Part shown: piece after piece, positions 1-5,623 of the stretch
Numbering within the stretch: the first letter of the stretch is position 1
Layout: each line of letters opens with the position of its first letter
Assembly (NCBI GenBank): GCA_902493585.1
Contig: CABUPZ010000097.1
Location: forward strand, 1-8,874
Length of the DNA: 8,874 nucleotides
Direction: 5' to 3'
Origin: an uncultured Fusicatenibacter sp.
Lineage (GTDB): Bacteria; Bacillota; Clostridia; Lachnospirales; Lachnospiraceae
The notes under the pieces: generated by a model
What the model was told of the DNA's origin: nothing
The model's input: the letters and a program-made list of their open reading frames with translations, nothing else
The model's database searches: none
Made by a program: the position numbers and the translations under genes

Positions 1-15
1 GTACTTTGTGTAAGA

Positions 16-45
16 TTGGCAGTCCATTATTAAGTTTTTTATTAT
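16..45 (+). promoter_or_regulatory. Candidate promoter of the left-edge pseudogene
   Basis: A sigma-A-like pair TTGGCA (16-21) and TATTAT (40-45) with an 18-bp spacer sits just upstream of the ATG at 79. An AAGGG ribosome binding site lies near 68-72. The region is AT-rich, so chance matches are likely. The call rests only on spacing and position. Confidence 0.35.
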
Positions 46-78
46 GTTCCCTTTGTACACCGTTGCAAGGGAAAAGAA

Positions 79-667
79 ATGACCGCGAGGCTGTACCGAA
101 ATGGAAGTGTATATCCATGTCATTCTCAATGAAAAATCAGAAAAATACAAACACAAACCGCTGCGAACATACGGCACGCTGCGGCGAATCAGATTTGAAC
201 GTTTCTTTCAGTGGAAATTTCTGGGGACATAACAGCAGAGAGCATGCAGGAAGAAAAATACCTGTAAAAAAGCGGTTCCAGTGGGCAGGACGCCATTGGC
301 TGATCCCTGCCGTCTATTCCTGCGGCAAAGGGCTGGTCCTGGATTTCTGTATGGAGATTTCCCCGGAAGAAATCCGCTCTTTTATGGAACACTGGAATCC
401 CTGACTATTTCAGACTGCGCAGAAAGTGATCCGCCAAGGCAAAGATCCAACGGTCCTTCCGCATTCTCTGCATCAGGCATTTCTTCTTTTGGTTTTATTG
501 ACGGCGAAGACGGTCCAACCTCCAGCGTCTCCGGCATCACCAGACCGGACGGACTCCGGAGCGCCTGCTCTTCGCTGCATTTTGAACCGGTGGAAAATGT
601 GGATTGGTTCCTCATCTTCCATGAAAAGCCGTTTGAAGATCTGACTCTTACTCTGATATCCTGCTGA
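79..667 (+). pseudogene. Decayed clostridial hypothetical protein (GIIGGADGPT-type family), frameshifted and internally deleted
   Basis: Fragments of one protein lie in three frames. ATG 79, behind a weak AAGGG site, opens MTARLYRNGSVY and stops near 130. About 185-404 in another frame carries a stretch with KKRFQWAGRHWLIPAVYS and GLVLDFCMEI, ending in FMEHWNP. About 400-667 in a third frame carries TISDCAESD, then GFIDGEDGPTS (491-523), then LHFEPVENVDWFLIFHEK and a stop. From memory, Clostridia encode hypothetical proteins of several hundred residues with this order: an N-terminal AVYSCGKGLVxDFC block, a long middle, then TISDCDESD, a GIIGGADGPT-like motif and LHFEPVE...FHEK. Here the middle (probably over 100 codons) is missing and the two ends are fused out of frame near 400. 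The family's function is unknown to me. The stop lies 3 bp from the stop of the convergent MATE gene. I am fairly confident it is a relic, less so of its exact left boundary. Confidence 0.6.
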
Positions 668-670
668 ATA

Positions 671-2059
671 TTATGCGATTACCCGGAACTGTTTCCACCT
701 GCCGCGTCGGAAGCGTGCCCAGAAAAAGACAGCCCGGATCACCCAGTCCAGACCCATGGCAAGAGCGATTCCGATCACGCCAAGATTCATCCATATACCG
801 AAAAGGATTGAGAACACTACCCGGCAGCCGATGGTCGAAAATAGACTCACATACATGGTAAATTTCACATCCCCGGCAGCACGAAGACCGTTGGAAAGCG
901 CCCCTGACAGCGGATAAAACAACGCGTTGAACAGGTTATGTATGATGACAAGAATCACCACCAGATCTGCCGCTTCCTCAGAGAGCGCGTAGCCTTTCAG
1001 GATCACCGGCGCTGCCAGCAGGATCAGACCGTTCCATAAGACAGACGCAAGAAACGTAATCCGCAGAAGCTTCCTCATGTAATACTCTGCCGCATCCGTA
1101 TCGTCCGCTCCCATACATTGACCGATCACCGTCACAAAGGCAAGGCCAAGCGCAGTTCCCATCAGCGCCGCCACAGACCAGAAGCTCTGCGCCACCCCGT
1201 TTGCCGCAATCTGCACCGTTCCGAAAAGCGCCGTGATACTGCTCAGCGCTACCTTTACCAGCTGGAACAGTCCATTTTCGATCCCGTTGGGAACGGCAAT
1301 CCCGAGGATCCTCTTCACCATACTTCTCTTCCAGCAAAAAATATTTCTCCACTCCAGCCACACTTCATTTTTTCTCCGGAAGCACAGCGCTGTAATTACT
1401 ACTGCGGAAAATGCCCGCGCAATCAGAGACGGATATGCCACACCCGCTACTCCCGCATGGAGCACAAAGACACCGATGGCATTTCCCACAATATTGATTC
1501 CATTTGAGGCAAGAGACAGATACATGGTCACACGGGTTTTTCCCATGCTTCGGTAAACCGCTGCTCCCGCGTTATAGATGGCAATCGCCGGATAAGAATA
1601 CGCGGAAATCCGCAGGTAGGTAACACAGGCATCCATGACCTCCTGCTCCACCTCGCCAAACAGAAGGCGCAGAATCTGCCGGTTCAGCACAAGAGTAAAG
1701 ATCATCACGGCCACAGAAAAGACCACGGAAATCATCATAAGCTGTCCGGCCGACACACTCCCGCTCTCCCTGTCGCGGCTCCCGATATACTGGCTCACCA
1801 CTACTGCTCCGCCTGCCGCCAGCGCGGAAAACAGAAAGAGAAAAACGGTGTTGAACATATTAACCAGAGACACACCGGACACGGCAGCCTCACCTGCATA
1901 GCTGATCATAAAAGTATCGGCTACCCCCACCAAAACCGACAAAAGCTGTTCCAGGAACAGCGGAACAATCAGATTTTTCAGATCCTGATTGGAAAATATC
2001 TTCCTGCTGTCCTCCAGTGTCTGTTTTGGTTCTGTTAGTTTGAGTAAAAATTCCTTCAT
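671..2059 (-). CDS. MATE family efflux transporter
   Basis: This 462-residue protein is the usual length for a multidrug and toxin extrusion transporter. Such proteins sit in the cytoplasmic membrane with 12 helices in two six-helix halves and export cationic compounds or metabolites using a Na+ or H+ gradient. Recognisable here are a first helix with PLFLEQLLSVLVGVADTFMI, a second with AAVSGVSLVNMF, the AAGGAVVVSQYIG segment, and the second-half AVPNGIENGLFQ and ATALFGT-like helices. The C-terminus is basic (FRRGRWKQF). No disruption is visible. The start ATG is preceded by AAAGGATGG, about 12 nt away, which is a rather long spacing. It has its own promoter (2100-2128) and is transcribed apart from the upstream reductase operon, which ends in a terminator. 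The substrate cannot be told from sequence. A redox or detoxification role is only suggested by neighbours. Confidence 0.93.
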   Translation of the reverse strand: MKEFLLKLTEPKQTLEDSRKIFSNQDLKNLIVPLFLEQLLSVLVGVADTFMISYAGEAAVSGVSLVNMFNTVFLFLFSALAAGGAVVVSQYIGSRDRESGSVSAGQLMMISVVFSVAVMIFTLVLNRQILRLLFGEVEQEVMDACVTYLRISAYSYPAIAIYNAGAAVYRSMGKTRVTMYLSLASNGINIVGNAIGVFVLHAGVAGVAYPSLIARAFSAVVITALCFRRKNEVWLEWRNIFCWKRSMVKRILGIAVPNGIENGLFQLVKVALSSITALFGTVQIAANGVAQSFWSVAALMGTALGLAFVTVIGQCMGADDTDAAEYYMRKLLRITFLASVLWNGLILLAAPVILKGYALSEEAADLVVILVIIHNLFNALFYPLSGALSNGLRAAGDVKFTMYVSLFSTIGCRVVFSILFGIWMNLGVIGIALAMGLDWVIRAVFFWARFRRGRWKQFRVIA

Positions 2060-2099
2060 CTTTATTCATCCATCCTTTAATCAATCTAACTACAATTTT

Positions 2100-2128
2100 A
2101 TTATAGATTTGGTGTTTCGTTATGTCTA
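2100..2128 (-). promoter_or_regulatory. MATE gene promoter with extended TATTAGACA -35 element
   Basis: On the minus strand the -35 is TAGACA (2123-2128), the spacer is 17 bp and the -10 is a perfect TATAAT (2100-2105). Transcription would start near 2093, giving a leader of roughly 35 nt. The -35 lies inside GTATTAGACAT, which recurs at the promoters of the DUF4405 gene (7198-7226) and the MerR gene (7288-7316). See the corresponding finding. Confidence 0.75.
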
Positions 2129-2184
2129 ATACTTTTGTTTTATGTTTTTAAATGCTTATCAGGCATGGATTTTTGTACAACTTC

Positions 2185-2227
2185 ATAAGAAAACAGCCAG
2201 TGAGACCGCCACTGACTGTTTTCTTAT
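2185..2227 (-). terminator. Hairpin terminator of the aldo/keto reductase operon
   Basis: Two 18-nt arms (2185-2202 and 2210-2227) form an inverted repeat around a 7-nt loop. In the minus-strand transcript all 18 positions pair, with one G-U wobble. In the plus-strand transcript that position becomes a C-A mismatch, so the element is better suited to the minus strand. The lower stem is A-rich on the 5' side and U-rich on the 3' side, giving the U-run of an intrinsic terminator. The stop codon of the damaged reductase copy (2224-2226) lies inside the stem. Confidence 0.8.
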
Positions 2228-2907
2228 CCGCATATTTCATTTTCCGACATCAGATTCTGTTCCATACGCTCCTTGTGAACAGATTTCGGGATAACGGTTA
2301 CACCTCTCTGTACGTTCCAGCGCAGAACTACCTGAGCCGCAGTCTTTCCGTACTTCTCGCCGATAGCGTTCAGTACCGGATAAGTGAAGATACCGTGGTT
2401 GCCTTCCGCAAAAGGACCCCATGCCTCCGGATGAACGCCGTACTCTTTCATAAGCGCCAGAGCGTTTTCCTGCTGGAAGAACGGATGCAGCTCTACCTGA
2501 TTGACTGCTGGAATAACATCTGCAGTCTCACACAGGTCCGCCAGACGGTTCGGGTAGAAATTGCAGACACCGATGGCTTTCAGTTTTCCTTCTTTATAAG
2601 CTTCCTCCATCGCACGGTATGCTCCGATATAATCTCCCATTGGCTGATGGATCAGATACAGGTCGATGTAGTCCACGCCCAGATTTTTCATGGAAGTTTC
2701 GATGGCCTGCTTTGCTCCCTCATAGCTGGCATCCTGTACCCACAGCTTTGTGGTAATAAACAGTTCCTCACGTGGTACACCGCATTTGGCGATCGCCGCA
2801 CCCACTGCCTGCTCACACTGTGCCGGATCCGGTACCTGGAAGACACCAAAGCCCTCCAGCGGCATCTCCACACCATTGTTCAGTTTTACTGTTTCAACTT
2901 TGCTTAT
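2224..2907 (-). pseudogene. Aldo/keto reductase, second copy, degenerate (start codon, catalytic Asp/Tyr and C-terminus lost)
   Basis: The reading frame is open and clearly an NADPH-dependent aldo/keto reductase, closely related to the adjacent upstream copy (2947-3801). It keeps LNNGVEMP, TTKLWVQDA (catalytic Lys), DLYLIHQP (catalytic His), NQVELHPFFQQ and the VTVIPKSVHKERM cofactor-binding segment. Three defects are visible. First, an AGGAGG site (2916-2921) is followed after 8 nt by ATA (2905-2907) where ATG is expected (ATA-S-K-V-E-T-V-K). An in-frame TTG at 2940 lies upstream of that site and would place the Shine-Dalgarno inside the gene. Second, after PDPAQCEQ, about 23 residues present in the sister copy are missing in frame. 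They include the GYRxxDTAxxYxNE segment with catalytic Asp and Tyr. Third, the protein stops about 40 residues early, inside the terminator hairpin. A catalytically active product is very unlikely. A binding-only product cannot be excluded. Confidence 0.8.
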
Positions 2908-2915
2908 TGTAATTT

Positions 2916-2921
2916 CCTCCT
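2916..2921 (-). promoter_or_regulatory. Strong ribosome binding site facing an ATA codon
   Basis: A perfect AGGAGG sits 8 nt upstream of ATA (2905-2907), exactly where an ATG would be expected for the second aldo/keto reductase copy. It lies in the 39-nt gap after the stop codon of the first copy (2947-2949), so the two genes form one transcription unit. The conserved site with a non-canonical start suggests a recent ATG-to-ATA change. Confidence 0.7.
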
Positions 2922-2946
2922 GTAAAATATTTTGATTCAATTGCCC

Positions 2947-3801
2947 TTATTCATGGATCTTCACACTGTTCAGCTGCCTTGCGGTCACAAAACAGCGGTG
3001 ATCGATAATTTCACTGTGACCGATATCCATTCCGGCGATGGCCGCCATCTCTTTTTCTGTCAGTGAAAAATCCCAGATGTCCAGGTTTTCCGCCATCCGC
3101 TCTTTCCGGATGGTTCTTGGGATGGTCACGATCCCTCTCTGAAAATGCCAGCGCAAGATCACCTGCGCGGTTGTTTTTCCGTGCTTCTGCGCGATTCGGG
3201 AAAGCACTTTATCATGAAAAATGTTTTTCTGTGCTTCAGACAGCGGTCCCCAGGCTTCCGGTGCCACGTGATAGTCTTCCATGACTTTGAGTGCTTCCTG
3301 CTGCTGAAAAAAAGGATGGATCTCAATCTGGTTGACCATAGGCAGGATTTCCTGGTTCATGCACAGATCCACCAGGCGGTCCGGTGAAAAGTTGCTGACG
3401 CCGATAGCGCGTACAACGCCTTCCCGGTAGAGCCGCTCCATCGCCCGCCATGCACCGTAGGTATCGCCAAACGGCTGATGGATCAGATAGAGATCAACAT
3501 AATCCAGCCCAAGCTTTTTCAACGAAGTGTCAAAGGCTTTCAGGGTATTGTCGTACCCGGCATCCTGTACCCACAGCTTGGTGGTAACGAAGAGATCCTT
3601 TCGCGGAATCCCGGAACTGCGGACAGCCTTTCCCACCGCTGTTTCATTCTGGTAAGATGCCGCTGTATCAAACAGACGGTAGCCGAGTTCCAGCGCATCA
3701 GAGACACATTTTTCACATACCGCAGGATCCGTGATCTGAAAAGTGCCATACCCCAAAACAGGCATTTCCACCCCGTTGCGGAGTGTTACAGACTGCATCA
3801 T
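2947..3801 (-). CDS. Aldo/keto reductase (AKR superfamily), intact
   Basis: This 284-residue cytosolic oxidoreductase should reduce aldehydes or ketones with NADPH. All four catalytic residues of the family are visible: Asp45 and Tyr50 (GYRLFDTAASYQNE), Lys75 (VTTKLWVQD) and His108 (LYLIHQP). The barrel continues through AIGVSNFSPDRL and NQIEIHPFFQQ, to the cofactor segment IVTIPRTIRKERMAENLDIW. The C-terminal region DFSLTEKEMAAIAGMD is complete, and length is normal for the family. The start is one of two tandem ATGs (3799-3801, 3796-3798) behind AAAGGAGG. It is the first gene of an operon with a damaged copy downstream and is divergent from a LysR regulator, a common arrangement in Clostridia that suggests LysR control. 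The substrate is unknown. The class resembles 2,5-diketo-D-gluconate reductase-like proteins. Confidence 0.93.
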   Translation of the reverse strand: MMQSVTLRNGVEMPVLGYGTFQITDPAVCEKCVSDALELGYRLFDTAASYQNETAVGKAVRSSGIPRKDLFVTTKLWVQDAGYDNTLKAFDTSLKKLGLDYVDLYLIHQPFGDTYGAWRAMERLYREGVVRAIGVSNFSPDRLVDLCMNQEILPMVNQIEIHPFFQQQEALKVMEDYHVAPEAWGPLSEAQKNIFHDKVLSRIAQKHGKTTAQVILRWHFQRGIVTIPRTIRKERMAENLDIWDFSLTEKEMAAIAGMDIGHSEIIDHRCFVTARQLNSVKIHE

Positions 3802-3858
3802 CCACTCCCTCCTTTCCTATCTTTGATTTTATTCTAATTTATCTTTTCTGAAATGTAC

Positions 3859-3904
3859 AATATCAGTTCCGCATTCTGCCATAATTCAAACGCATACTGA
3901 TATT
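3859..3904. repeat. Inverted repeat in the aldo/keto reductase leader
   Basis: AATATCAGT (3859-3867) and ACTGATATT (3896-3904) are perfect 9-bp inverted arms separated by 28 bp. They lie between the predicted promoter (3972-3999) and the start codon of the intact reductase, so they would be in its roughly 160-nt leader. They could be a DNA operator downstream of the start site or the stem of an RNA hairpin. No terminator-like U-run follows. Confidence 0.4.
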
Positions 3905-3971
3905 TGAAACCTCAACTCTTTTGATCATTGAACGAAAAAACAGCACCATCCACTGGCAGAATATAACCAGA

Positions 3972-3999
3972 ATTGTAATACAGGCCTAAAAAACTACAA
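3972..3999 (-). promoter_or_regulatory. Promoter of the aldo/keto reductase operon
   Basis: On the minus strand TTGTAG (3994-3999) and TACAAT (3972-3977) are separated by 16 bp. Transcription would start near 3965, leaving a leader of about 160 nt. The same TTGTA-then-TACAAT arrangement, with the same upstream block at the same distance, occurs before the lipoprotein stub (5405-5434). That parallel supports the call. Confidence 0.6.
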
Positions 4000-4004
4000 G
4001 AACG

Positions 4005-4035
4005 GCTGCGAAATGTGATATAATTGATATGCATA
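4005..4035. promoter_or_regulatory. Shared operator block, copy 1 (likely LysR-type regulator site)
   Basis: GCTGCGAAATG (4005-4015) and GATATGCATA (4026-4035) are separated by 10 bp. The identical pair with identical spacing occurs at 5440-5470. The block starts 5 bp upstream of the reductase -35, where LysR-type activators usually bind. It overlaps a TATAAT (4019-4024) positioned as the -10 of the divergent LysR gene, which would fit autoregulation. Function is inferred from position and duplication. Confidence 0.55.
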
Positions 4036-4057
4036 ACAGATAGGAGGTTCGCAAACC

Positions 4058-4926
4058 ATGATCGAATTATATCAACTGGTACAGCTGCTGGCTGTCGCAG
4101 ACTGCGGAACCATGTCCGGCGCCGCGGAACAGCTGCATCTTTCTCAGCCCGCGCTGAGCCGTTCCATGCAGAAACTGGAAGATACTTTGCAGGTCACCTT
4201 GTTTGACCGCCAGAAAAATAAAATAAGCCTGAACAAAAACGGGGAGCTTGCCGTGGAATACGCCGCCGAGTCGTGGATCAGGCGCACAATCTGGTGGAAC
4301 AGGTGCGCGCCTTCGACCGCAGCCAGCGCACCATTTCCATCGGCTCCTGTGCTCCGGCGCCCATATGGCAGCTGACACCTGTCGTTTCCCGGCTGTATCC
4401 TGAAATGACCGTCTCCTCCGAAATGAAAGACTCACAGGCTCTTATCACAGGACTGAAAACCGGTTTGTATCAATTCATCATTCTTCCTTTTGCCGTGGAC
4501 GAGATGGATTTGTACTGTTTGCCTTTTGAAAAAGAGCAGCTTTATTTTTCCCTTCCTCCTGCTCACCCGCTTTCTGGGTCCGAAGGTCTTTATTTCAAAA
4601 ATATTGACGGTGAGAGTATCCTGTTGCTTTCTCAGATTGGCTTCTGGCACGATGTCTGTCAGGAAAAAATGCCTCTGACCCGCGCCCTGGTACAGGAACA
4701 GCAGGAAGATTTCAATGAGCTGGTACAGGCTTCGGCTCTTCCATGTTTTGTGTCAGATCTGACCATGCGCTGGTCGGGAAAACCTGAAAATCGTGTCGTC
4801 ATTCCTGTCCTGGACCCCGAAGCAACCGCCGTGTATCACTTTGTATGCAGAAAAGAAACGAAACAAAAATTGTCCGCCCTGATCCGGCAGATCAAAGCGG
4901 ACAAAGAATTTTCAGATCATCTTTAA
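4058..4926 (+). pseudogene. LysR family transcriptional regulator, broken by a frameshift
   Basis: LysR-type regulators have an N-terminal winged helix-turn-helix and a periplasmic-binding-protein-like effector domain. The first frame, from ATG 4058 behind a GGAGG site, encodes the complete DNA-binding domain (MSGAAEQLHLSQPALSRSMQ) and runs to AVEYAAE. The continuation VDQAHNLVEQVRAFDRSQ and the whole effector domain (IGSCAPAPIWQL through LSALIRQIKADKEF) follow in another frame, from about 4273 to the TAA at 4924-4926. Restoring one base just after GAG near 4268-4272 rejoins them into about 289 residues, the normal family size. Loss of one G from GAGGTC would explain it. As read, the first frame yields a 105-residue product with a nonsense tail. 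It is divergent from the reductase operon, its likely target. A sequencing error cannot be excluded from one read of the sequence. Confidence 0.85.
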
Positions 4927-5087
4927 ATGCTGCGGCGATCGAAGCAGTTGTGAATGGCATCTTTGGCAAAAACGGAAACCAGAGAGCCGATCACCATTCC
5001 CAGTACCCAATAGAAGGCAATCTGGCGCAGCTGCACCATAAAATAATAACTGATATAAACGAATTCTCTTCTCAGTACTTCAACCAT
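4923..5087 (-). pseudogene. N-terminal stub of a DUF318/ArsP-type permease
   Basis: A 54-codon frame reads MVEVLRREFVYISYYFMVQL, then RQIAFYWVLGMVIGSLVSVF, then AKDAIHNCFDRRSI and a stop. It resembles the start of predicted permeases of the DUF318 (PF03773) group in Clostridia, which open with a QLxQIxxYWVLGMVIGSxVSVFxKDxIH segment and continue for about 250 more residues and several helices. I recognise this from memory, not from a search. Everything after the first membrane helix is missing: the stop codon overlaps the end of the LysR coding region on the other strand. No Shine-Dalgarno precedes the ATG and there is an in-frame stop 9 bp upstream. It is best read as a deletion relic. Confidence 0.6.
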
Positions 5088-5123
5088 CGATATCTACCAA
5101 CTCATAAGACCGACTGCACCAGA

Positions 5124-5375
5124 TCACGGATCAGATCCGGTCGTGCTTTCCTGCCCATTCTCTTCCGTATCAGAACTGTTGTCCGCGGATCCAGGGTTCT
5201 CCGGCAATGCCCCATCTGCTTCTCCAGACGCCTGAGCCGCAGAAGATGATTCCGGGGAAACTTCTGCAGAAGAAAACTCGGCAGACTCCGACGAAGGCGA
5301 AGGATTGCCGCTGCTGCAGCCTGCAAGGCTCAGAACCATGAGCAGCGCCATAGAGAATGAAAGATACTTTTTCAT
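5124..5375 (-). CDS. Short lipoprotein: signal peptide plus Ser/Glu/Ala-rich linker, probably truncated
   Basis: The 83-residue product opens with a classic lipoprotein signal, MKKYLSFSMALLMVLSLAGC, whose lipobox LAGC at residues 17-20 would be lipidated on the cysteine and anchored outside the membrane. The rest is a low-complexity, acidic Ser/Glu/Ala/Gly-rich linker with no folded domain, ending GSDP. Such leaders in Clostridia normally carry a C-terminal domain. Flavodoxin-like or substrate-binding domains are frequent near LysR and reductase genes. Only 36 bp separates its stop from the permease stub, so any domain is gone. The start at 5375 follows AAAGGGG with an 8-nt spacer. A longer frame upstream to 5498 lacks such support. 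It has a convincing promoter and may be expressed. Whether it is a truncated gene or a true small lipoprotein is uncertain. Confidence 0.65.
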   Translation of the reverse strand: MKKYLSFSMALLMVLSLAGCSSGNPSPSSESAEFSSAEVSPESSSAAQASGEADGALPENPGSADNSSDTEENGQESTTGSDP

Positions 5376-5404
5376 GTGGATCGCCCCTTTCTTTTCTAAA
5401 TAAA

Positions 5405-5434
5405 ATTGTAACTTATCCCTGAACAAAAGTACAA
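5405..5434 (-). promoter_or_regulatory. Promoter of the lipoprotein gene
   Basis: On the minus strand TTGTAC (5429-5434) and TACAAT (5405-5410) are separated by 18 bp, with a short leader of about 23 nt to the ATG at 5375. The layout and its upstream block repeat those at 3972-4035. Confidence 0.6.
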
Positions 5435-5439
5435 TGCAC

Positions 5440-5470
5440 GCTGCGAAATGCAGTATGACCGATATGCATA
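5440..5470. promoter_or_regulatory. Shared operator block, copy 2 (likely LysR-type regulator site)
   Basis: GCTGCGAAATG (5440-5450) and GATATGCATA (5461-5470), separated by 10 bp, repeat the block at 4005-4035 with 25 of 31 positions identical. As in copy 1, it begins 5 bp upstream of a minus-strand -35 (TTGTAC). It lies in the divergent region between the lipoprotein stub and the intact LysR gene, so that regulator is the simplest candidate to bind it. Confidence 0.55.
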
Positions 5471-5510
5471 GTTCTTTCCTTTTGTGATATTTCAGCATCT
5501 TCCTTCCATA

Positions 5511-5525
5511 GAATATCTGATATTC
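5511..5525. promoter_or_regulatory. Perfect palindrome upstream of the intact LysR gene
   Basis: GAATATCTGATATTC has 7-bp perfect arms around one central base. It lies 38 bp upstream of the -35 of the LysR gene at 5624, a plausible position for a dimeric regulator. Its half-site (AATATC/GATATT) also appears in the inverted repeat of the reductase leader (3859-3904). Confidence 0.4.
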
Positions 5526-5563
5526 ATACCTAATTCTGATAAATGCTCTGCAGGCATTTCTTC

Positions 5564-5593
5564 TTGACTCGGATTTTCTATCCGTGCTACACT
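5564..5593 (+). promoter_or_regulatory. Promoter of the intact LysR gene
   Basis: TTGACT (5564-5569), an 18-bp spacer and an extended -10, TGC followed by TACACT (5588-5593), form a good sigma-A promoter. The leader would be about 24 nt, with AGGAGG at 5611-5616 and ATG at 5624. Confidence 0.7.
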
Positions 5594-5623
5594 GAAATCA
5601 CACAGCAACGAGGAGGTATCTAT

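Noticed and set aside
2152..2925. 257-codon plus-strand open frame over the second aldo/keto reductase copy
   Set aside because: It is antisense to a recognisable reductase, has no ribosome site at its start, starts before the terminator hairpin and translates to a Cys/Leu/Arg-rich sequence typical of a shadow frame.
3865..3896. Ten-codon frame (MRLNYGRMRN) in the reductase leader, considered as an upstream regulatory peptide
   Set aside because: It has no ribosome binding site, lies between the arms of the inverted repeat, and does not resemble a known leader peptide.
4273..4926. Independent 217-residue gene starting at GTG 4273
   Set aside because: It has no ribosome site, starts exactly where the upstream LysR frame breaks, and supplies precisely the missing linker and effector domain of that protein.
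5376..5498. N-terminal extension of the lipoprotein to 5498
   Set aside because: It would bury a clear lipoprotein signal 41 residues into the protein and overlaps the promoter. ATG 5375 has AAAGGGG at the right distance.
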